Shown: in pieces, positions 4,642-5,122 of the stretch | Layout: the number at the start of each line of letters is the position of its first letter | How positions within the stretch are numbered: position 1 is the stretch's first letter | Assembly: GCA_025934475.1 (NCBI GenBank) | Contig: JAICXZ010000305.1 | Span: forward strand, 1 to 5,122 | Direction: 5' to 3' | From: Mucilaginibacter sp. | GTDB taxonomy: Bacteria > Bacteroidota > Bacteroidia > Sphingobacteriales > Sphingobacteriaceae | Length of the DNA stretch: 5,122 nucleotides | The notes under the pieces: generated by a model | Seen by the model: only the letters and a program-made list of their open reading frames with translations | Databases searched by the model: none | Told to the model about the DNA's origin: nothing | Translations under genes and position numbers: made by a program

Positions 4642-5122
4642 ATGAAATTCATAGCCATCCTTGTATGCGCCCTTACTTTGGGTCTTGTATGGGCGCTTCA
4701 AACACAATTCGGCGACATCCCTCCTATTGGAAAATTTCTTAATCCTGGCACCGGCTTCTGGCAAAATGCTGAAGGAAAGGACAAGGCTAAAGACGAGGAA
4801 TTAAAACTAGACGGCCTGCAGGGCAAGGTTACCATCCGCTACGACGAACATCGCATCCCCCACATTTTTGCTGAAAACGATCACGACCTTTACTATGTCC
4901 AGGGCTATCTGACTGCCCGCGACCGCCTTTGGCAAATGGACATACAAACCCGTGCAGGTGCCGGCCGGTTATCGGAAGTTGTCGGACCAAAAGCATTGGA
5001 CATCGATCGGTATCACCGGCGTATGGGCATGACCTATGGCGCTGAAAACTCGTTACGGGGGATGATGAAAGATCCGGAAAGCCGAATGATGGTAGAAGCT
5101 TATACCGAAGGCGTAAACAGTT
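4642..5122 (+). CDS. Penicillin acylase (penicillin amidase) family protein, N-terminal part (runs off right edge)
   Basis: 160 codons are visible from the ATG at 4642. Residues 2-19 (KFIAILVCALTLGLVWAL) form a signal peptide or N-terminal membrane anchor, so the protein is exported. The alpha-subunit hallmark follows: GKVTIRYDEHRIPHIFAEND (61-80), then DLYYVQGYLTARDRLWQMD (82-100), RAGAGRLSEVVG (104-115) and RRMGM (126-130). The family are N-terminal-nucleophile hydrolases made as a precursor that self-cleaves to expose a catalytic Ser on the beta chain; that region lies beyond the window. Activity on an amide such as an acylated amino acid, beta-lactam side chain or quorum signal is known for the family, but the substrate here cannot be read. 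It starts 77 bases after the lipoprotein gene. Co-transcription is possible but unproven. Confidence 0.92.
   Translation, partial: MKFIAILVCALTLGLVWALQTQFGDIPPIGKFLNPGTGFWQNAEGKDKAKDEELKLDGLQGKVTIRYDEHRIPHIFAENDHDLYYVQGYLTARDRLWQMDIQTRAGAGRLSEVVGPKALDIDRYHRRMGMTYGAENSLRGMMKDPESRMMVEAYTEGVNS

Noticed and set aside
1..5122. tRNA, rRNA, CRISPR array, insertion sequence or phage gene
   Set aside because: No cloverleaf or rRNA-like sequence, no regularly spaced direct repeats and no transposase or integrase motif were seen on either strand.

Overview
The window reads as Bacteroidota chromosome, most like Sphingobacteriaceae (a Mucilaginibacter or Pedobacter type); the genus is an inference. Three things point there. 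Candidate promoters fit the Bacteroidota form (TTTG, about 20 bases, TAnnTTTG) rather than the E. coli form. Start codons lack strong Shine-Dalgarno sequences. The protein set is typical of the phylum: SRPBCC/ArsR pair, PhyH/AraC pair, Thr-rich lipoprotein, penicillin acylase. No RNA gene, CRISPR array, transposase or phage gene was seen.

Layout. (1) 1-362, minus strand: N-terminal 120 codons of a multi-pass membrane protein that runs off the left edge. It is preceded by a possible 35-codon ORF (367-474). The same stretch also holds a protein-like reading frame without a start codon on the plus strand (373-528). (2) 531-1722, plus strand: a three-gene unit of SRPBCC/AHSA1-like protein, ArsR-type repressor and VOC (glyoxalase-fold) protein. 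Its promoter carries two palindromes built on GTAACT-N4-AGTTAC, which look like operators for the ArsR protein. (3) 1723-1832: a long imperfect inverted repeat fills the whole gap between two convergent genes. (4) 1834-2817, minus strand: a phytanoyl-CoA dioxygenase (PhyH)-family Fe(II)/2-oxoglutarate oxygenase, divergent from an AraC-family regulator (2936-3799, plus strand). Two TGACCAA direct repeats exactly 21 bp apart lie between them. (5) 3935/3956-4564, plus strand: a lipoprotein with a Thr-rich stalk and a beta-rich domain. (6) 4642 to the right edge, plus strand: the N-terminus of a penicillin-acylase-family protein, with a perfect 7-bp hairpin ending one base before its ATG.

Working model. 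The first unit is a self-regulated cassette in which the repressor is made from inside the operon it controls. The second is a regulator with a divergent target oxygenase, the AraC protein probably sensing a small molecule and controlling both promoters. The lipoprotein and acylase are probably envelope or periplasmic proteins, with no clear link to the other two modules. I found no convincing wholly new system. The most informative signals are the non-coding ones: tandem ArsR-type palindromes, AraC-type direct repeats, and the long inverted repeat.
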